64,000 nt of DNA from Chlamydomonas sphaeroides (lineage: Eukaryota > Chlorophyta > Chlorophyceae > Chlamydomonadales > Chlamydomonadaceae). This document shows, one piece after another, positions 22,443 to 33,827 of the stretch. The notes beneath the pieces are model-generated. The model was not told the origin of the DNA and searched no databases. It worked only from the letters and a program-made list of their open reading frames with translations. The stretch covers positions 85,766 to 149,765 of the forward strand of contig BDDC01000022.1 of the NCBI GenBank assembly GCA_001662425.1. The letters are read 5' to 3'. How positions within the stretch are numbered: the stretch's first letter is position 1; each line of letters begins with the position of its first letter. The translations under genes and the position numbers were made by a program.

Positions 22443-24377
22443 GCAACGCGCTCACGCCTTGCGCCGGGGTAGCGGCACGGCGCCCCATGCGCGGTGTGCG
22501 CTGTGACACGACATGGCAACGGCTCATCGATCATCGTGTGTTGGTTGGGAGGGTTTCATTCGGGGTGCTGCTCACCCGGGGCATTGAACTGCCAGCTCAT
22601 CTACCAGCGTACGACAGCACTAGCTTTCTTTCGCTTGTGGCTAGCTAGCTAGCGGGGCATGCCTACCTACCAGGTCTGGTGTGTGTGGCGGCGCGTCGGG
22701 GGGCATCCAGGGTTGCGTCGTGGACTGCGACGTATTCGTGGACACGGTGTCCTGCTGGCTGTGTCGCAGTAGTCGGCAGCAGCGAGTTGTTGTGGGCTGA
22801 GCGAGCTGGCGCCCATGACTGATGGCTTGGCCCGCGGCGGCGGGAGGTTCCGCCAGCCCCGCGGCGCGACGGGGTGTGTGGGTTGCTTGGGTTCATTCAC
22901 ATGCATGCTATGTCACCAAGCTGGATGCATGCGGCTGTCATCTCACGTGCGTGGTAGGTGGTGCGTGGGTGTACCGGTGCGGTGGGGTCACTCGCATAGG
23001 CCCTCGCTGCGCGGCGGTGTCGGGTGCTGCTGCCTAGATTATTATTGTGGCGGCGACGGCGGCGGCGCTGTGAGGTTACTGGGGTCGTGCTAAGCTATGA
23101 TGTGCGCCTCTCACCCCCATCATCGACCACTGTACGTTAGCACCTACGTGTATGTATGGATTAGGGGCCTGCCGTTCTACATCTTCATTCATGTCATGTT
23201 TCTATATATGCGCTAGCCCATGATCATCAAGATAAAGCATGTATGTGGGCTCTGTGTGACATCATGCCTTACTTCCCTCCTCACCAGATGCCTGTGATCA
23301 CTGTGATCATCGGGATTTGGCGGTATGGTCAGTGCGGCGCGTGGATGGCATGGCAGTCGGCGCTGTAGACGTGTTGACGTGGGGGCAGGGTTCATCCAGG
23401 CTGGGACATCCAGGCTGGGACAGTATGTACGGGTGTATGCCGTACCTGTTGCCGCTGCCGGTCACGGCCCCGTGTGGGCCTGGCATGATCAGTACGGCGG
23501 CGCATCATGCAGAGCGAGGGGGCGTGGATGGGCTAGCTAGTTCTGCTGGCGGGGGCCTCCGGCTGACACCTCCGTTTGCGTTTGTATGCATGACATTTTG
23601 GGTGGCGTTGCGTGCTGACAGCGCTTCTTTCGTTTAGCGCGTCAAAGCAGGGTGCGTGGGCACGTGGCAGGTGCTTCGTGGTGGGATAGATGGTTGCGCC
23701 CTCCTGCCTGCTGGTTTCGTAACAATATTTAGTTTATTGCCGTACAGGCTTCCTGGACTGTGTTCAAAAGGCCGCGAGCCTGCCTGCCATGCCGTACATG
23801 TATGCCTCCTGGGATGGGTAGCGCTGGGTCGCAGCTTGCGACGCGCGGGCCTGCCGAGCAGCGGGGCGGCGGCAGCGTATACATGTAAGCCATCCACGGC
23901 GGCGGAGCGCGCGGGCGGCCGTGCGCGCTGCGGACCGCAGCGAGCGGGCGAGCGTGTCATCATCAAACACACACCCGTGCGCCTGACCGTTTGCGATACG
24001 ACCGTGCCAGCCATTACCGTGCTGGGCTGTGGAGAGCATTATGTGCCCAGGTTCGGCGGCTGCTGCGCGCCGAGCGAGGTCCCGTTCGTGCGTGCGCGCA
24101 GCCCTGAGCACAGCAGCATGCCGGCATGCTAGGGCGCTGAGGCTACATGCCCTCGCTGTGCAGCGCCATCCAGGGGGTTGTTGCCCAAACGGTCATCCCT
24201 GGCGGCACCTGCCGTGGCACCTACCTGGCACGTGCCCGTGGCAGCCTGTCGCCGCAGCCCTGCCGCACGGAGAGACTGGATGTTGTAACCCATTCAGGGG
24301 GGTCCTCCTGACCCCATCCACGCACGCTCTCGTCTCTGGCTCACCTCGGGGCTATCCGGGCGGCCTTAGCCTGCGTC

Positions 24378-24430
24378 AGCGGCAGGGCGCTAGCGGCAGG
24401 GCGCTAGCGGCAGGGCGCTAGCGGCAGGGC
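24378..24430. repeat. 14-bp tandem repeat, about 3.8 copies
   Basis: The unit AGCGGCAGGGCGCT begins at 24378, 24392, 24406 and 24420 (last copy truncated). It is directly followed by imperfect ATCATGAGCT words up to ~24515. It is non-coding as far as can be seen. Confidence 0.9.
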
Positions 24431-24599
24431 ATCGATCATGAGCTAATCATGAGTAAATCATGGGCTAACCATGAGCTTATCATGAGCTGTGCCCCTGCGG
24501 CAATCAATCATGATTATGAGCTCGCTGTGTGTCTCTGTGGTGTGCGGCCGGCCTCCGTCCAACTAAGGAGGTCCTCCTCCTGGCCAGGGAGGCCCCTGC

Positions 24600-25060
24600 T
24601 CGTGGCCCAACCGTCGTTGCCTCCTTGGGCCCAGCCAGCAGCCGCAGCGCCGGCATGCTGACACGGCTTGCTTCCCAACACATCCATGCATGCCTGCGTT
24701 ACGATGCCGACCGCGACCCGGCGGCAGCTCATCACGAGCCGCGAGTCGGGAGCGCAATGTACTACAACTGCACGACCAACTGTCGCGGGCTCCCGCGGCC
24801 CAGCCAGCAGCCGCAGCGCCTGCATGCCGACAGTACTCACAGCTACATACGCATAGCGCTTGGTCGTGAGCAATTCAACATCGCGCTCGGCGTGGCGGTA
24901 ACCGGCTCCCGAGGCACCGTACGCCGCGCGCGCGCGCTGCAACACGGCTTCCCGACACACAGCGTACTTATTTGTAATCGCTGCATCTTTGTTTTGAGAT
25001 ACGGTTCGCGACCCGGCGGCAACGAACGGGTCTCGAGTCGAGGTCTGCCCCTGTCTGCCC
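24600..25060. repeat. Degenerate direct repeat with ~190-290-bp spacing
   Basis: GGCCCAGCCAGCAGCCGCAG with a shared downstream CATGC..ACA occurs near 24628 and again near 24800. A second word, CGCGACCCGGCGGCA followed by a CGAGTCG end, occurs near 24712 and 25010. The blocks look like decayed copies of one unit, possibly an old transposon or tandem duplication. Confidence 0.5.
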
Positions 25061-25306
25061 CGAGGCAACATGCCAATGTACCGCACGTGTACCTAAGCTG
25101 CCAGTGAAGTACGGTAGAACCTTGGTACATGAAACCCGAATTCCAGCCAGACCCGGGGCGGTGCTGGCCCTTGCTGGTGCTGGTGTGCACTGCACCCGCT
25201 GCGACCCAAGCGCACACCCCGGCGGTGGCCGCTGGCCCGTGGCGCGTTTGCCCCACACAACCACAGGCACAGCCCCTACTGCAGCGCTGCTAGCGAACTG
25301 CGACAG

Positions 25307-26577
25307 ATGGACGGCCCCCAGCAGCAGCTGAGGCGCATGTGGCGCATCGACCTGCAGCTGCTGCTGCTGTGCCTGGTCATGCCGCCGGCCGGCGGGTACG
25401 CGGGGAGCGGCCGGGGACCCGCGCCGGTTGCAGCCAGTTGCCCGCGAAGACCCCATGCTTGTGATTCCGGACCTGCTAAGGAATGGGGCGCGCCGGTTGA
25501 GCAGGCGTCACGAACACGGCAGGGCGACAATCTGCATGCCTCGTGACGTCGTGAGCCCTGGAGCCTTGTTCGTGGACGGGCCCCGCCACGCCTGGTGCCT
25601 CCTGGCTAGCCTCCTCACGCCCCACCGCTGCCCCAGGAGCCTCCTGCGCTGCCCCGCCCGCTGACCCGCCGCCTGCAGCTTTGCCATAATCTACATCTAC
25701 GATGGGCCACCTGCAGCCGACTTCACAAGCGTCGACATGTGGCTGTGAGCGAGTGCGGCCCCCGTAGAACACAAGAGGCCTCTGCCCCGCCATATCCGCC
25801 GGGCGCGGCCGGTGGCAAGCATCCTGCCTGTCGAACCAGCCCCCGCGGCCCCCCTCGTGCACTCCCGGCTGCCTAACCCGCTCAGATCGGCTCCCCGATC
25901 CCCGGAACCTCTCGTGTCTGACATAGATTCCCGGCCGCAGGAACCTGCTGCTGACGCTGTGCGGCTTCGTGCCAGGTGGGTGGGTGGGTGGGTGGGTAGG
26001 TGGGAAGGAACACGGCCTCTTACTGGGTCCATCGCCGCCGGGGCCCCCGCTGGCTACACCCTCGGCGGCGCCGGCGGGTCATTCTGGCGCCGTGCTCAGC
26101 AGCACCGGGTCCCAGCCGCAGCTCCCGATCAGTCGCACACGTCCTTGGCTTGGCCGCCGCAGGTCCCTAGCGTAGCGTGCCCCGCCCCGGCCCCCGTACG
26201 TCCTCGCCCCGCGTCGCGCTGCGGCGACCCCTTAGCCCTAACCCCCAGCCCCGCACTGTACGTCGGTCCTCCTCACCCTCACAATGCCCTCACGAAATGC
26301 TGCTCTCCCCTCCCCTCCCCTCCTCTCCCCTTCTGTACAGTTCCCTCAGCCGCCCTCGGCCCCCTCCCTGCCTCGCATCCCCCGGCCCACAGGCTCCGTG
26401 CACGCGCTCTACCTGCTGCTGCGCTACAAGCGCTTCTGGGTGGCCCTGGCCCTGGACTCGGCCCTGGGCTGGATGGGGCGGCACCTGGACTTCTGGGCCC
26501 TGCGCCCGCTGGCCAGAGCACTGGGCGGCCCACCGGCGGCCATCGACCCGCCAGCCGGCCCCCAGCGGCAGCTGTAG
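25307..26577 (+). CDS. Divergent Pmp3/UPF0057-like membrane proteolipid, array copy C
   Basis: Four exons (25307-25395, 25679-25744, 25941-25975, 26393-26577) give 124 aa. This is the best-preserved full-length model: MDGPQQQLRRMWRIDLQ, first helix with MPPAGG, loop FAIIYIYDGPPAADFTSVD, second helix LNLLLTLCGFVPGSVHALY, LLLRYKRFWVALALDSALG and a tail ending PAGPQRQL. The intron inside the GFVPG codon run is at the same place and phase as in the canonical Pmp3 gene at 28298, which supports common descent. It lies about 3.9 kb downstream of copy B in the same orientation. Confidence 0.82.
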
Positions 26578-28297
26578 GAAGCGGCCCGGCAGTAGGGCGG
26601 GGCGGCCTTCCCACACCACACCCGACTGGGGCGAAGCCCGTCCGGGACGCTGGTCCCGCAGGCCGTGTCGGCAGCGGCGCGGCCTTGTCGCTTGGTGTGG
26701 CGAGGGTGTACTGCGTTTGGGTGTCCTGTGTTGTGGGGGCTCATGGCGCAGGGTGTTACCCAGCCAGGCGCTGCTCACGGGAGGGAGTGCCGCCCGATTC
26801 CGGCCGTGTGGCGGCTGGGTTGGTGGGCCAAGAATGAAGGACGCTGAACGCATACTGCGTGGTCAGCAGCACCGCAGCATACCAAAGTACTGGCGCACAT
26901 CTCTCGCTGACTGCGCACTCCCCTCTCAGGTTACTACCTGTACGGTGCGAGGGCCTGGCGTAGCCTGGCGCCTGCCCTTCTTGCCTAATGTACCATATGC
27001 ATATGCGCGCGTGGGCATAAGTCTATCGGTCGGTTGGGCAGTTCCGCGGCGGCGGGTCGTGTGTGGAGCACCGCACGCACGCGCGTTTCGCCTGCATGCC
27101 TGGGATTTTTCCCGAAGAGGTACCAAAGTGCAGGTTGTGCTCGTCACCTAATATGCATAGCGTCATAATGCTTGCCAGGCAGGGCAGCTTGTCTAGCAAC
27201 ATGCGGCCGCGGTGTCGCCCCTGTCTATCTGCCCCATGCGGGCGGCAGGGGTTGGCGCCACTAGGGCATGGTGCCAGGCAGCGATGGCCGCGGCCTACCA
27301 TCATGTGGCTACCGTAGGCTGCTGACGCACGGGGAAGTTCAGGTAGGCAAACCTGGGGGAAAAGTTTAATGTGGTCTCAAGGACACAAGCAAGCGAGGTG
27401 TGGTGCGGGCTGCTGAGGCGTGGTGGCGGCTGCTGGGCCACGGGGCAGGCCGGGCCAGGCACGTAGGTGTCGCGTGTGTCCTGACCGGCAACCCATGGCG
27501 TGGCAGTCCATGCGGGCAGTGGGCGGAGAGCTAGGAATGCGTACTGCAATGTCCTACAGGTAGAAATGCATGACCTGGTCTGCGGCGTTTTGGGACATGG
27601 GGAGGTGGGCACGGCGCTGCACGCAGGCTGGGCGGCTCCTGGCTGGCTCCGCTGTGGCACCTTTCGGGGCATTCGGCGGCCATGTGGCGGCAGCAGAGGG
27701 CGCAGGACAGGTGGCTGCTGGCTTGTGGTGCTGCGGGGGCTCGGCTGGGGGCTTCGACGAGGGGTGTGCGTGCTGGTGCCGGATGGGGGCGGCCGGCGAT
27801 GGGGTGGTGCTGGAGCTGCCGTGAAGGTCGCAGCGGGCCCCCCATTCGCTGTAAACACGCGCGCTCCCAAGGATGCTCCTGGCTCGCCGCTCCCGCCGGC
27901 TGGCTCTGGTGGCGGTTGCGGGCGGGCATCATATGGGTTGGATGCAGTGGAAGCGGGCGGGGGGGCGCTGGCGGCGGGGGGCTGGCGGCTGGCGGCTGGG
28001 GTGGCAGCTGCCCGCACGACCGCGGACCTGCCCGGGTCTGACCGGGACGGGCGCCTACGTCACTTACGCGTGGGACCTTTGACGTGACGCCTGTGCTATA
28101 GAGGCGCAACCTCATTTCCTCACAGCACTTCACTACTGCACACTCGCGCCCCCTCGCCGAACTGCTTTACACACCGACCCACGGACCACCTGCGACACTG
28201 CGCTAAGCCGAGACGCACGCGAACACCATCTCGCCCTGCCCAGCATCCCGGTCTCCGCTAGTCCTCTTCGCTTGCTCGTTCGCCTCCGCCAGCCGCG
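26578..28297. other. Spacer between Pmp3-like copy C and canonical Pmp3
   Basis: About 1.7 kb. Long open frames exist on both strands at 27300-28130, but they overlap each other, are compositionally driven, and show no motif or splice consistency. No gene is called. Confidence 0.35.
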
Positions 28298-28950
28298 ATG
28301 GCCGTAACCTGGGGAGGCAAGTGGGCAGCGCGACATCCAGCCGCGACAAGGGCGCGCCGCCGCGCGCAAGCAGCCGGCAATGCACCCCCGTATGTCTGCA
28401 AGTTGCCCATGCAGCTGCTGCGCGTGCTGTCACGGCTTCGTGTCCAAGAGCCGGCTCTGCCAGGCCCTGCCCCGCTCGCTTCCACCGCCCCTCCGTGGCT
28501 CTCCCGTGCCTCCGCCCCCGACACGCCTCCCCGTGCCCCGGCCCCCTGGCAGACATCGGCAAGGTCGTGCTCGCCGTCATCCTGCCGCCGCTGGGCGTGC
28601 TCACGGAGACGGAGCGCCTGAACAAGACCTTCTGGATCAATGTGCTGCTCACGCTGCTCGGATACATCCCGGGTAAGTGAGGGAGCACCCAAGCAAGTGT
28701 GTGCGAGACGCCAGGGGCCTTCCGTAGGGCGAGGCCAAGGGTGGATATAGCTGGCAGTAGGCCTTCGAAGCTGCAGATAATTTTGGGCGGCGGCGTCTTT
28801 GACAGGGAGCGGTGGCACGGCGGCTCAGCTGTGCACTGGTAGCTAGAGCGGTCGTCCCCAGCCGTGCGACGTTGTTTGATGGCATTGGCTGTGCCCAACC
28901 CATCCCCCTCAGGTATCATCCACGCCTTCTACGTCATCCTGAGGTACTAA
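28298..28950 (+). CDS. PMP3: Canonical Pmp3/UPF0057 plasma-membrane proteolipid
   Basis: Three exons (28298-28316, 28553-28672, 28913-28950) give 58 aa, the normal family length. The protein reads MAVTWGDIGKVVLAVILPPL, then a TETERLNKTF loop, the second helix WINVLLTLLGYIPG, and IIHAFYVILRY at the end. Family members (yeast PMP3, plant RCI2) sit in the plasma membrane with two helices and affect membrane potential and salt or cold tolerance. Intron 1 follows a 19-nt exon and has a GC donor (GGGGAG|GCAAGT), the only join found that gives a normal N terminus. Intron 2 (G|GTAAGT) splits the PG glycine codon just as in the three divergent copies upstream. A TGTAA poly(A) signal is at 29066-29070. 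Confidence 0.88.
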
Positions 28951-29646
28951 GCGCACAGATCGTTGCATGAGAAGCTGACGCTAGATGCAACGGCCTGGCG
29001 GTAGCCATGCGGCTACGAGCGAAGGTCATGCATGCATCGAACGCTGACCCCTCCGACCGCGGCGATGTAAGAGCGGCGACCCGGATGGATTGGATGATGT
29101 GCAGACTGAAGCAGACAGTGTTGCAGACAGTGATACTGCCGTTGAGCTGCGGACGGCGCTGAGTTGAAGGTGACTGTGGACGGGGGATGCGCGTGGATGG
29201 GGCACGCTGCATGCGCTTGCTACTGGGCGTGGGCAGCAGAGATACTGGGCAAAGGCAGCAAACTGCATGGCGGAGATGCAGCGGGGCTGGCCCGCTAGGG
29301 TCGGCCTGTGTCGGCGGGGAAGGGAACTGGAATGCCGTACCAACTGTAAAAGTGTGTGCAGAACCATCGCTCTTCTCTGCTGCCGCATCCCTGCCTTAAT
29401 GAACCCAAGCGCAGCCCTGCACGACCGAACCTCCTCCTTGTATATCCGCTGCTCCACTTGCAGCCTTTCGCCGAAGCGTGCTCTTGTTCACTGCCGACCG
29501 CAGCAGCTTGCCTTACGCTAGCAAATACTGCAGTTGCTGCGAGCAGACTCCTGACTCAGTTTCAGCTTGCGAGCACACACAAGCCGATTCTTGTCATGCG
29601 CTAGTCGGCGGCTGGGCTCCGGCCCCCGCCACCTAGACTAGTCGAT
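28951..29646. other. 3' region of PMP3 and upstream region of UTP15
   Basis: It contains the PMP3 poly(A) signal at 29066-29070 and then the presumed UTP15 promoter. The 200 bp before the UTP15 ATG at 29647 are less GC-rich than average. No other gene is seen. Confidence 0.4.
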
Positions 29647-32600
29647 ATGGAGTACGAGCCAGGAGATTATGTCAAGCTTCACGTCCGCAGTTATGCGCCC
29701 AGGAGCATCCGTGAGACAGCGGAGGGCAAATACTGGCGGCGCTTCAAAGCACCTATTGTAGCAAAGCAGGTGCGTGCTCATGGCGCCACGGGCGTCGCCG
29801 ACACTGCGTTTGGGGACCTGTCGCGGCGCCGGCATCTGCGTGCTTCTACACCAGCCCACGCCGTTTTCCCCTGCAATGCCCTGACTCTACAGTTTGGAGC
29901 AGTTAGCCATATCGACTTCTGCCAACAATACCCATACAACCTCGCCATCACAGCATCGACACGGGTGCGTCCCACCATCGCGCGCCGGTATCCGGCGGCT
30001 CCGTCTCCCGGCCTGCCGCATTTCTCGACAGAGCTCACTTGGAATCCAGGCTGCTAAGGGCTGGCCGACCGGCGGGGAGCACAGGCGGGACGCCTTCTCC
30101 CTCAAACCCATGCCGGTCCCTTCCCGCCCTTCATTTACCCATCCCACACACCCCTCCGCCTCCCCGCCGCCGCCCCTCAGGTCATCATCTACAATGGCCT
30201 GGCACCGGCCCAGGTGGGCCGCACCATCAGCCGCTTCAAGGACATCGCCTACAGCGGCTGCTTCCGCTCCGACGGCCGCCTGCTCTGCGCGGGAGGCCAG
30301 GACGGCATCGTGCAGGTGCGGGTCTCGTAGCCAGGGGCCGCAGCTCGATGCTGGCGGGCACCTGGCACTACACGCGACGTGGCCGTGTCCGGGGCGGCGC
30401 AGCTCCGCCTTGCGCATGCAGCGCTCCGCATCGCTAGGAAACGTGGGCAGCGGCTGCCTGCTTATGTGGCAGCGAGCGACAGCACCACTGGCGCCTTGCG
30501 GTGTATCCTCGGCCGCCGCAACACGCATTGCCTGGGACACCTGCCCGCAGCAGCCCCTCTCCCCCTCACCCTCCCCCTGCTTCCCCCTGCTTTACCGCCC
30601 GCGCCCCAGGTGTTTGACGCCAACAGCCGCTCCGTGCTGCGGCAGTTCAAGGGCCACAAGCGGGCCACCCGCGTGGCGCGCTTCGGAGCCGACAAGCTGC
30701 ATGTGCTGTCGGGCAGCGACGACGTGACACTCAGGTGGGGCTGCGAGTGGGGGGCAGGCGGTGTGGGGGCCTGGCAGTGTGGGGGCCTTGTGGTGGGGGC
30801 CCGCTGGCTCTGCGAGAGCTGCCCGGTATGTGGAGCTCCCTCCTGGGGTTCTTTGGGATGGTGGGTGACTGGCAGTGGGGGCAGGCACCGTGGAGGGAAG
30901 AAGGTTGGGGAAAGTGGCCGGTCAGAGGCCGGCGAGCAAGCAGGGCGGCGGCTGGGGGTCAGGCGGGCGAATGCGGCGGTCGGCAGGCCGCGCTGTGTAG
31001 GCAGGGCACCCCATGACTGTCCCGCGGCGCAAGCAGCCCCCCGCCAGCCACAGGGATGCGCAGGAATGCAACGCAGTGCAAGGTCACCGTAGGCCCCGGC
31101 ACCCCGTCGTATGCTCTCCCCTGCCCCTGCCCTCCCGTGGGCCCCGGCACCCCGTCGTATGCGCCCTAGGACCTAGGCTCGCTCTCCCCTCCCCCTGCCC
31201 TCCCGTGGGCCAGGTGGTGGGACGTGGCCTCGGGCGCGCAGGTGCTGCGGCTGGACGGCCACTCGGACTACGTGCGCTGCGCCGCCGCCTGCCCCGCCTC
31301 GCCCGAGCTGTGGGCGAGCGGCGGCTACGACCACAGCTGCCTGCTGTGGGACGTGAGGGCGGGCGGGCAGCCCATGGCAAAGGTGGACCACGGGGCGCCG
31401 GTGGAGGACGTGGCGTTCTTCCCCTCGGGTGAGGAGGGGCAGCGAGAGTGTGGCAGGGGAGGTGCAGGGAGAGAGGAGGCAGGGCAGGGAGGGGAGAGAG
31501 GAAAAAATGGGGGCGCAGGGCAGCGAGGGAGAAAGGCAGGGAGCAAGACGCAACCGAACGAAGGGAGGGCAGCAGTGGAGGGGGGCAGCGAGGAGCCTGA
31601 CCAAAGCCCAGCGGCAACACATAGCTAGGCCAGCCGGCACGCCGAATGCGCGGGCGAGCCGAGGCCCGCGGCCGGGGTACCCCGCCCGCTCCTCCCCTCC
31701 CTGCGGCCCCTCCCCGCCCAGCGGCGATTAGCAAAACCCTCCATCCCCTCCCCCCCGTTTCCCCGCCCCAGGCTCGCTGGCCGTCACCGCGGGCGGCAAC
31801 TACCTGTGCGTGTGGGATCTGGTGGCGGGTCGGCTGCTGCGCAAGCTGCCCAACTTTCAGAAGACCGTCACCTGCGTGGCGCTCTCGCCGCTGGCGGGGC
31901 CCGACTCGGCGGCGGCGCCCCGCATGCTGGCGGGCTCCCTGGACGGCCACGTCAAGGTGGGGCGGGGGGCGGGGAGGTGGCGGTGGGGGAAGGGGACGGG
32001 AGGGGAGGAAGTGGAGGAGAAAGGGCTGTGGGATGCAAGGGGAGGGGAGGGTGGAAGAATCGGGTGGAGCCACAGATGGTGCCGATGTTGAGCTTGGGGG
32101 ATTGGGGGCGTGCGGAGCGAGTGTCGGTTGCGGCCTGGGTTGGTGCGGAAGTGAGGCTTCGGCATCTGGCTCGCACCTTGGCGCTCAGCCCTTGCCGTCT
32201 CCACCTTGCCGTCCCCTCCCTCCACACGTGATTCAGATCTTCGAGCTGGATTCCTTCAGCGTGACGCACGCCACCAAGTACCCCTCGCCCGTGCTGAGCC
32301 TGGGCATCTCGCCCGACTGCCGCCTGCTGGCGGTGGGCTGCGCCGACGCCACGCTCAGCGTGCGCAAGCACGACCGGCCCAAGGCCGTGCCGGGCGCGCC
32401 GCTGGCGGCGGACCAGCACCAGCAGCGGCGGCGGAGGTGCGCCTCGACGCGGGAGCAGGGCTAGGGCTGGGCCCAACCTATCAATGGGGGCTGTCCGGAG
32501 GCCGCCGTGCTGCTGCCCTTGGCCTCCGATGCCCGGGCGCTGCGCACCAACCAACAACCAACGACCAACAAGCACCGCAGGCAGCCGTCCCCACGGCGCC

Positions 32601-33827
32601 CCACGCCGTCCCGTCACGCCGGCCCTCACCCGCTCGCACCCCTCCCTAAGCGCCCTAAACGCCCTGTCGCCCCCACGCCCTGCTGCGTCGCTCCCCACTC
32701 GCAGAGGGCCCCCGCGGCTCACGGCCGCAAACTACCGCTACTTCATCCGCGGCCAGAACGCCAAGGAGGCCGAGGGCGACTTCGTGGTCCGAAAGCAGCG
32801 CGCCGCCAAGCTGCGGCCGTACGACAAGCTGCTGCGGCGCTTCAAGTGGGTCGGCGCGCTGCTGGCAGCGTGCACGAGGGGCTGGGGCCCAACGCACGAG
32901 CGGCGCTTGCGGCTATACCAGACAGGGCGATGGCCTTTCGCAGCAAGCCGCAGCAGCAAGCTACAACGGCCTAACGTGCCGCACGTACTCCGGCACGTTA
33001 TCCAGCCGTGCGGCTGACCTGCCCCGCGCCTTGTCGCGTCTTCCAAGCACCGCAAGCGCAGCGCTGCCTCCGCACACGATCCAGCAGCCACCCACCCCTT
33101 GCTCGCCCGCGCCCTCGGCCATCCCGGTGTCCCCCTCCCGCAGGCACCGCGAGGCGCTGGACGCGGCTCTGGCCTCCAGCAGCCCCGAGGTGGTAAGCTC
33201 GCTGCTGGAGGAGCTGGCGGCGCGCGGCGCGCTGGCGGGCGCGCTGGGCGGGCGCGACGCGGAGGGCCTGCTGCCGCTGCTGCGCTTCCTGGCCAAGCAC
33301 ATCGCGGAGCCGCGGTGCGTGCTAGGTCGCTGGCGCTGGCAGACGGCAGGGCGGGCCGGGCTTAGGCGTGGCGCGTGGGACACGTACGGCTGCTGCCGGC
33401 GCCGCGGCGCGTGCGGCCCTGGGCCCTGGGCGCACAGCGCTGGCATTGGCATTGGCTCGCCACACCCGCGCCGCGTCTCCAAACTAGCGGCCCCCTGCTC
33501 CCAGCCCGGCCCGAGTCGGCCCCCCAGTCCGCCACTTCCTCCGTACACACCCTCCCCGCCTCACCCATGCGCGCCCCCCTCAACCCCACCATGTTCCTCC
33601 ACACCCGCCCGCCGCGCAGCTACACGCGGCTGCTGTCGGCGCTGGGCCACCGGCTGCTGGACACGTACAGCGGCGTGGTGGGCGCCTCGCCCGAGGTGGA
33701 CGGCGCGCTCAAGGCGCTGCGCGACCGGCTGGCGGAGGAGATGCGCGTGGCGGCGGCGCTGACGCAGCTGGCGGGCGCGCTGGAGCCGCTGCTGGCGGCT
33801 TCGCTGGCGAGCGGCCTGAGCGCGTGA
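29647..33827 (+). CDS. UTP15: U3 snoRNP-associated protein UTP15 (small-subunit processome)
   Basis: Ten exons: 29647-29769, 29893-29964, 30181-30315, 30610-30734, 31214-31428, 31772-31956, 32237-32436, 32705-32845, 33144-33314, 33620-33827. They give 524 aa, close to human UTP15 (518). WD40 repeats fill ~40-345 (SGCFRSDGRLLCAGGQDGIV, HVLSGSDDVTLRWWDVASG, ASGGYDHSCLLWDVRAGG, MLAGSLDGHVKIFE). The UTP15-specific C-terminal domain follows: NYRYFIRGQNAKEAEGDFVV, YDKLLRRFKHREALDAAL, SLLEELAARGALAGALGGRD, YTRLLSALGHRLLDTYSGVV. UTP15 belongs to the t-UTP/UtpA subcomplex, which binds nascent pre-rRNA in the nucleolus, is needed for 18S maturation and supports rDNA transcription. All introns are GT-AG and in phase. 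A TGTAA signal lies at 34246-34250. Confidence 0.93.

Larger units (their letters stand above)
22443..25306. other. Spacer between Pmp3-like copies B and C, with several simple repeats
   Basis: About 2.9 kb with no supported gene. It contains a GCTAGCTAGCTAGC palindromic run near 22642, a 14-bp tandem repeat at 24378-24430, a cluster of ATCATGAGC-like words at ~24435-24515, and a degenerate longer repeat at 24600-25060. Confidence 0.4.

Noticed and set aside
27301..28133. Overlapping long open frames on both strands (238 and 200 codons -, 195 codons +)
   Set aside because: They lie opposite each other in GC-rich spacer, show only Pro/Ser/Ala or Gly/Ala/Arg composition, and have no family motif or splice-consistent partner exons.
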